NCBI RefSeq assembly: GCF_000614975.1
Contig: NZ_BALM01000031.1
Span: forward strand, 1 to 47,782
DNA: 47,782 nt
Direction: 5' to 3'
Origin: Shewanella marina JCM 15074
GTDB taxonomy: Bacteria > Pseudomonadota > Gammaproteobacteria > Enterobacterales > Shewanellaceae
Shown: positions 42,416 through 47,782 of the stretch, in pieces
How the letters are laid out: each line of letters begins with the position of its first letter
Position numbering within the stretch: the first letter of the stretch is position 1
The notes under the pieces: generated by a model
Databases searched by the model: none
Seen by the model: only the letters and a program-made list of their open reading frames with translations
What the model was told of the DNA's origin: nothing
Translations under genes and position numbers: made by a program

Positions 42416-45400
42416 ATGGATACGATTATTTCCTTTGCACTAAAACGGCGCTTATTAATACTGGCACTGACCTTATTAATGGCATTACTGGGGATTTATA
42501 ACACCTTTAAATTGCCGATTGATGCGGTGCCAGATATCACCAATGTGCAAGTACAAATTAATACTGCAGTAGCAGGTTATTCACCACTAGAGTCAGAGCA
42601 ACGGCTCACCTATGTAATTGAAAATGCCATGGCGGGGATCGCGAAGCTTGATCATACCCGTTCAATTTCGCGTTATGGTTTGTCGCAAGTGACGGTGATT
42701 TTTGACGAAGGCACTGATATCTATTGGGCACGTCAGCAAATTAGTGAACGTTTGCAAGCGATTCAAACCGAATTACCCGCACAAGCCAAGCCGACTTTAG
42801 GCCCAGTTAGTAGTGGCTTAGGTGAGATCTTTACCTATGCTATTCGCGCTGAAGAAGGTGCCACCAAAGAAGACGGCAGTGCATATAGCGCCGAAGATTT
42901 ACGCACCATTCAAGATTGGATTATTCGACCACAGTTAGTCAAAGTCGCTGGCGTGACTGAAATTAACAGCTTAGGCGGATATGAGCGCGAATATCAGGTT
43001 GCGCCCGATCCTAAAAAGCTACTTGCCTTTAATATCAGTGTTGCTGATGTGATAACTGCATTGGATTTAAATAATCGCAATGTCGGCGCGGGTTATATTG
43101 AACGTAACGGTGAGCAGTGGTTGGTTCGCTCGCCTGGGCAGCTAAAAAATCTTGATGAAATCAGACAAGTGGTGGTGGCAAAGCGTGATGATGCGCCAGT
43201 ACGTGTTGGTGATGTGGCCGATGTTTATTATGGCAAGCAATTACGTACAGGTGCAGCTAGCCAAAACGGTCAAGAAACCGTATTAGGCACAGCGTTTATG
43301 TTACTCGGTGAAAACAGCCGAGTGGTCGCTAAACAAGTAGCTGAACGCCTGCAGTTGGTTAATGCCAGTTTGCCAGACGGGGTAGTCGCTGAGGCGGTAT
43401 ATGATCGTACCGGATTGGTTGATAAAGCCATTGCCACTGTGCAAAAGAACCTATTTGAAGGTGCGGTACTGGTAATTGTGGTGCTGTTTGCTTTATTGGG
43501 TAACTTCCGCGCAGCATTAATTGCCGCATTGGTGATCCCGTTGAGTATGTTGTTCGCCATTACGGGCATGACCACCAACCGAGTGTCGGGTAACTTGATG
43601 AGTTTGGGCGCAATTGATTTCGGCATTATTGTTGATGGTGCGGTGATTATTGTTGAAAACTCATTGCGCCGCCTTGGTATGGCGCAGCAACAACATGGCC
43701 GTCTATTAACCCTAAATGAACGCTTAGAAACCGTGTTTGCCGCCACCAAAGAAGTGTTCCGCCCTGCGGTATTTGGGGTGTTGATCATCATGTTGGTGTA
43801 TTTGCCTATTTTCGCGTTAAGCGGAGTTGAGGGCAAAATGTTTGAGCCAATGGCATTTACTGTGATTGCAGCATTGGTGGGCGCGCTGATTTTATCGGTG
43901 ACCTTTGTACCCGCGGCAATCGCCTTGTTTGTTAAAGGCAAAATTAACGAGCAAGAAAATAAGTTAATGCGCAGTGCGCGTAAAGTGTACCAACCGATAC
44001 TGTTTTTCTCATTAAAGCGGCCTGCACTGATTGTTGGCTTAGCCTTGGGCTTAATGGCATTAACCAGTTACCAACTGACTCGCTTAGGTTCAGAGTTCTT
44101 ACCAAGGTTAGATGAGGGTGATATTGCATTACATGCCATGCGTATTACGGGCACTGGGTTAGAGCAATCAATCGAGATGCAGAAAAAACTGGAAACAGTG
44201 ATAAATGAACTCGATGAAGTGGAGCGGGTGTTTTCTAAAGTCGGCACACCAGAAATTGCCACCGATCCTATGCCGCCTAGTGTGGCCGATACCATAGTGA
44301 TCATTAAGCCGCAATCACAGTGGTTAGATCCCAATAAAACCAAAGACGAGTTTGTTGATGAGCTACGTCAGCATATCGCACAAGTGCCGGGTAATAATTA
44401 TGAATTTACCCAGCCAATTGAGATGCGTTTTAATGAGTTAATCGCAGGTGTGCGTGCCGATGTGGCGCTACGTATTTATGGTGATGACTTAGATGTGCTG
44501 AAAGAGGCGGGTGATCGCGCAGTAGGGCTGTTCCATCAAATTGAAGGTGCAGTCGATGTGCGAGTCGAGCAAATGTCAGGTTTACCCACCTTATCGGTTG
44601 AGCCAAATCGTGATCATTTAGCGCTGTTAGGGTTAACCATTGTCGATGTACAGCAAGCTTTGCAAGTTGCCGTTGCTGGTGTTGATGTTGGTATCATGTA
44701 TGAAGCGATCGCCGTTTTAAATTAGTGGTGCGACTCGATGATGATATTCGTCAAGATATCCAGCGTCTGCAAAATTTACCGATTGCATTACCTGTAGGCG
44801 CTAATCCTGAATTGAGCTATGTGCCATTAGGGGAAGTGGCGGAGATCCAATTTAAAATTGGCCCAAATCAGATCAATCGTCAAAGTGGTAAGCGCCATGT
44901 GGTGGTGACCGCCAATGTTGAAGGTCGCGATTTAGGTTCATTTATTAGCGATACCCAGCAATTGATGACACAAAAACTCGATTTACCAAGCGGTTATTGG
45001 AGTGAGTATGGTGGCACTTTCGAGCAGTTAGAGTCAGCATCAAATCGATTGATGATTGTAGTGCCATTAACGCTATTGCTGATTTTCGGTTTGTTATACA
45101 GCGCCTTTGGCTCAGTGCGTGACTCACTGATTATTTTCAGTGGTGTGCCATTAGCCTTAACGGGCGGGGTATTGGCATTAGTATTACGCGATATGCCATT
45201 ATCGATTTCAGCAGCAGTTGGTTTTATTGCGCTATCGGGCATTGCGGTACTCAATGGTGTGGTGATGCTGAGCTTTATCAAACAATTAACTCAGCAAGGG
45301 TTGGTCTTGATTGAAGCAATTAAACAAGGGGCTAGTCAGCGGTTAAGACCCGTATTAATGACCGCTTTAGTGGCCAGTTTAGGCTTTGTGCCAATGGCAT

Positions 45401-45540
45401 TTAATCTCGGTACGGGGGCAGAAGTGCAGCGACCATTAGCGACCGTGGTGATTGGCGGTATTATCTCATCCACGCTATTAACCTTGGTTATTTTGCCAGT
45501 GTTATACCTGCTGGTTTATCGTTTTAAGCGGGGTAAATAA
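42416..45540 (+). pseudogene. czcA: Heavy-metal RND efflux pump (CzcA-like), frame broken at 44705
   Basis: 1,041 residues in full. The inner-membrane proton antiporter contains LPIDAVPDITNVQVQINT, the HME-class helix-4 signature DFGIIVDGAVIIVENSLRR and helix-10 segment QRPLATVVIGGIISSTLL. DFGIIVDGA is the divalent-cation (Co/Zn/Cd) subtype, not the copper/silver CusA type. The first frame ends at 44725 after VGIMYEAIAVLN; the second resumes at 44707 with DRRFKLVVRLDDDIRQD. Adding one G at 44705 (GAA GGC GAT) makes YEGDRRFKLVV, the family sequence. If the break is real the pump lacks its last 278 residues and is dead. Confidence 0.9.
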
Positions 45541-45548
45541 TACTAACG

Positions 45549-45573
45549 ACGGGGAGCAGTGCTCCCCGTTTTA
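45549..45573. terminator. Intrinsic terminator of the czc operon
   Basis: Stem ACGGGGAGC (45549-45557) / GCTCCCCGT (45561-45569), 3-nt loop, then TTTATT. The convergent permease gene ends immediately beyond it. Confidence 0.85.
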
Positions 45574-46773
45574 TTATTCAAATAAAAATAACCAAGCATA
45601 ACCTGTAATAAAGGCGGGAACGGCGGTGTAAATTGACGCCACCATTGCCGCTTTAGGCGCTAAGGCAATGGCAGGAAACAAGGCATCGCCATCATTTGCA
45701 ATGGCATTAGAGATTTGTGCCGATAACGGCACCGCGCCAGTGAGGTATAAACTGGTGATTAAAATCTGTGGGCCGCAGCCCGGTAACATGCCGACAGCTA
45801 AGCCAATTAATGGCATCCAAATACCCATCTGGCTGAACATGCTATCAAACTGCAAGTTGGCAAAATGGCTGGTTAATTCAAATGCGAGAAATGCCACAAT
45901 CACCCAAGCACTAATGAAGTGGGTATCCTGCGCTGCTTTTTGAATGGGATGAGAGGCGCGGCTTTTATCATCTTCAGCCACTGCCGATTGATAATCATAA
46001 ATATCACTGGTCAGTGCCCATAAAAACATGCTGATAATCAGTAAGCCTACGCCTATATATTCAATGCTCATCTCTGGCAGCCCCAACAGCTGATTACTAT
46101 CGACTTGAAATGACCCCAACAGTGCAATAACTGCAGTAGGGATCAGTAATAACTGCCAAAATTGGCCTTGCAAGTTAATCGCTTTTAACGACTGCGGCGG
46201 TGTGTTACTGGCTTGGCATGAGCACGAGTTGAATGAGTCTGTTTGCTGCGGGCTGGTGGGTCTTAAATAGTCAGCGGGGTGGATCTTGTTGACCACTAAG
46301 CCCGTGATAATACCGACCACAATACCAAGCAATACTACGCCTAAACCTGTTGCTGGCTGGCTTGCTAATAACAAAAAGGCGGCATCGCCCATGGTCGCTG
46401 TCAGCACCGCAACTAATGAACCAAAACCAACGCGGCCACTAATAAATTGACTGGTGACCACAATCGCGCCGCCACACCCAGGTAATGCACCTAATAAAGA
46501 GGCAATAACGACCTGATTGGTCGCAGACTGGTGGTATAACTGGCTTAGTTTATTGTTTTGGCTAAATAATTTTGCGCAATAATGATAAATCGATAAAGTC
46601 AGTGCTACATAGCAAGAGACAGCCCAAAAGGCATCTGACAAACTGCCAATTGCAATGTCATGAGTGCTTGGTGTAGCAATCAGTACTAGCATTAATATCG
46701 GTAGGATAAGACGTTTATGTGATAAGCGGAATTGCTGTAAATAGCTGCTTGTTTTAATGGTTAGTGTATTCAT
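45574..46773 (-). CDS. DUF2899 (ArsP_2-type) permease, putative manganese transporter
   Basis: 399 residues, about ten membrane helices arranged as two repeats. Each repeat has an LPGCG motif: GALPGCGGAIVVTSQFISG and GMLPGCGPQILITSLYLTG, followed by matching GDA segments (TMGDAAFLLL, NDGDALFPAI). This is the DUF2899 family, named putative manganese transporter in public databases; direction and metal are not established. The mid-loop has a CSCQAS pair. ATG 46773 follows GGAGGT. A near-consensus Fur/Mur box at 46828-46846 lies just upstream, so it is iron- or manganese-responsive. Confidence 0.82.
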   Translation of the reverse strand: MNTLTIKTSSYLQQFRLSHKRLILPILMLVLIATPSTHDIAIGSLSDAFWAVSCYVALTLSIYHYCAKLFSQNNKLSQLYHQSATNQVVIASLLGALPGCGGAIVVTSQFISGRVGFGSLVAVLTATMGDAAFLLLASQPATGLGVVLLGIVVGIITGLVVNKIHPADYLRPTSPQQTDSFNSCSCQASNTPPQSLKAINLQGQFWQLLLIPTAVIALLGSFQVDSNQLLGLPEMSIEYIGVGLLIISMFLWALTSDIYDYQSAVAEDDKSRASHPIQKAAQDTHFISAWVIVAFLAFELTSHFANLQFDSMFSQMGIWMPLIGLAVGMLPGCGPQILITSLYLTGAVPLSAQISNAIANDGDALFPAIALAPKAAMVASIYTAVPAFITGYAWLFLFE

Positions 46774-46827
46774 CAGCACCTCCGATAATTGATATGTTTA
46801 TAGGCATATAGATTGCCACAATTATAT

Positions 46828-46846
46828 GTAAATGATAATCATTATC
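46828..46846. promoter_or_regulatory. Fur/Mur box upstream of the DUF2899 permease
   Basis: GTAAATGATAATCATTATC matches the 19-bp Fur consensus at 17 of 19 positions, the best Fur box in the window. It is 55-73 bp before the permease start codon. Confidence 0.82.
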
Positions 46847-46960
46847 AAGTATGAAATGCAAGATATGGCCGATGACCTTAATCGTTTTTGATGACCGATG
46901 AGTAACGCAAAGGCCGCAGTGATATTTAGCTTGAAATGTGTTGACGAAAAATAGAGATAA

Positions 46961-46993
46961 AAAAAGGGTAAAGACTCCGTCTTTACCCTTTTT
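46961..46993. terminator. Bidirectional terminator downstream of the alcohol dehydrogenase
   Basis: Stem AAAAAGGGTAAAGAC (46961-46975) / GTCTTTACCCTTTTT (46979-46993), 3-nt loop. A-run and T-run flank it. On the minus strand it ends the dehydrogenase transcript. Confidence 0.92.
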
Positions 46994-47096
46994 GCTGTTG
47001 TGTTGTAACGTTTGTCGAAGGTTTTAGGTTATTGAATAACTCGGTCATGTCGTTGAGTTTGAGTTATTCAATCTTGTTGCTATTCGCAGGTAGTGA

Positions 47097-47782
47097 TTAC
47101 ATGCGAGCTTTAAAGATCTCAACAATCTCTTCAAGACTTGCTTGACGTGGGTTAGTCAGTGAACAAGCATCGTTTAGGGCGTTTTGTGCCATAAATGCTA
47201 ACTTGTCTTCTTTCACGCCAAGGTCAGCTAAACGCTGATTTGTACCCACTTGAGCAGATAGCGCTTCAATCGCCGCAATACCCGCTTCAATAGCTTGTGT
47301 TTGGGTCATACCAGTAACGTCAACGCCCATTGCTTTAGTAATATCAACGAAACGCTCAGGTGTGACTTTGGCGTTAAAGCGAGATACTTCAGGTAATAAG
47401 ATAGCGTTACATAGACCGTGTACTAGGTCATAAACACCACCTAATTGGTGCGCCATAGAGTGAACATAACCAAGAGATGCGTTAGAGAACGCCATACCTG
47501 CTAGGTATTCACCATATTGCATTGCATCACGTGCTTCGCGGTCTTCACCATTTTCAACGGCAGTTGCTAGGTTTTGAGAAATTAACTCAATCGCCTTAAT
47601 AGCAGATGCATCAGTAATTGGTGTAGCAGCAGTAGAGACATAAGCTTCAACTGCGTGAGTTAATGCGTCCATACCAGTCGCAGCAGTTAAGAATTTAGGC
47701 ATTGCGACCATTAATTCAGAATCGTTAACTGCAATGATAGGAGTAAAGTGCTTATCAACCACAGGGTATTTAGTTTCATCGG
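47097..47782 (-). CDS. yiaY: Iron-containing alcohol dehydrogenase (YiaY/AdhB-like), partial
   Basis: The C-terminal 227 residues of a roughly 382-residue protein; the start lies beyond the right edge. It uses NAD(H) and Fe(II) to interconvert alcohols and aldehydes. Metal ligands and the all-helical domain are visible: MDALTHAVEAY, NASLGYVHSMAHQLGG and YDLVHGLCNAILLP, with end motif CSLTNPRQASLEEIVEIF. The last residues match E. coli YiaY-type enzymes. The frame stays open to base 47782. Confidence 0.92.
   Translation of the reverse strand, partial: DETKYPVVDKHFTPIIAVNDSELMVAMPKFLTAATGMDALTHAVEAYVSTAATPITDASAIKAIELISQNLATAVENGEDREARDAMQYGEYLAGMAFSNASLGYVHSMAHQLGGVYDLVHGLCNAILLPEVSRFNAKVTPERFVDITKAMGVDVTGMTQTQAIEAGIAAIEALSAQVGTNQRLADLGVKEDKLAFMAQNALNDACSLTNPRQASLEEIVEIFKARM

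Noticed and set aside
43270..43941. 223-residue open frame on the minus strand inside czcA
   Set aside because: It lies wholly opposite the conserved membrane helices of czcA, its composition is that of an antisense shadow (many Asn, Thr, Ile), and it has no recognisable motif.
44725..45540. Separate small RND protein starting at 44725
   Set aside because: It is the second part of czcA after a one-base deletion at 44705; the sequence joins without a gap to the family pattern YEGDRRFKLVVRLDD.
1..47782. CRISPR arrays, tRNA or rRNA genes, insertion sequences, prophage genes or a replication origin
   Set aside because: I looked for spaced direct repeats, transposase or integrase motifs, clover-leaf ends and clusters of DnaA boxes and found none; the window reads as ordinary core chromosome.

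Overview
The window reads as a chromosomal segment of a gammaproteobacterium, most likely Shewanella or a close relative. The evidence is the gene content and order (gpmM-envC-ctpA beside yibN-secB-gpsA; a tup-mobA-mobB/moeA-moaA-mutM run; ryhB between a sensor kinase and menF), the protein sequences, and the moderately AT-rich intergenic DNA. I saw no prophage, insertion sequence, CRISPR array, tRNA or rRNA.

Layout. 1-8700 is core genome: the tail of an unknown gene, a YkgJ-type cysteine-cluster protein with the NO sensor NsrR, the minus-strand gpmM-envC-ctpA operon, yibN, secB-gpsA, and a frame-broken BaiN-like flavoprotein. 8755-13554 holds a DMT transporter and a pyruvate-sensing module: sensor kinase ypdA (frame-broken), LytTR regulator ypdB and its expected target transporter yhjX, with three 20-bp-phased direct repeats in front of yhjX and a CRP-like site in front of ypdA. 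13616-17732 holds an NlpC/P60 lipoprotein, mog, and a two-gene unit of a GCS2 amidoligase-like protein fused to CBS domains plus an aspartoacylase-like deacylase.

17800-28556 is a metal-cofactor block. On the minus strand run tupA-tupB-tupC (tungstate uptake), mobA, a fused mobB-moeA, moaA, a small unknown gene and mutM. Divergent from it are an NtrC-type activator and its histidine kinase. A good -24/-12 (sigma-54) promoter faces tupA, so the activator pair probably controls tungstate uptake and molybdopterin cofactor synthesis. 28555-29040 contains two tandem RyhB-type Fur-regulated small RNAs, one with the canonical core and one diverged. 29069-31791 carries a GNAT acetyltransferase, the queuosine-precursor transporter yhhQ with a preQ1-I riboswitch-like leader, and menF.

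32125-38238 holds an HD-GYP protein, a 730-bp non-coding stretch bounded by two related palindromes, an MFS transporter translationally coupled to a 63-residue Cys/His protein, a frame-broken DUF2884/YggN-like gene and a thioredoxin-DsbD/CcdA-like membrane protein. 38362-45540 is a CPBP protease, a small Cys/His-rich exported protein and a czcCBA-type heavy-metal RND efflux operon (czcB and czcA both frame-broken). The window ends with a Fur-box-preceded DUF2899 permease and a partial iron-containing alcohol dehydrogenase.

A feature of the whole window is seven single-base frame breaks, all in short runs of identical bases inside otherwise intact core genes. They look more like consensus sequencing errors than decay, and they matter to anyone using the annotation.
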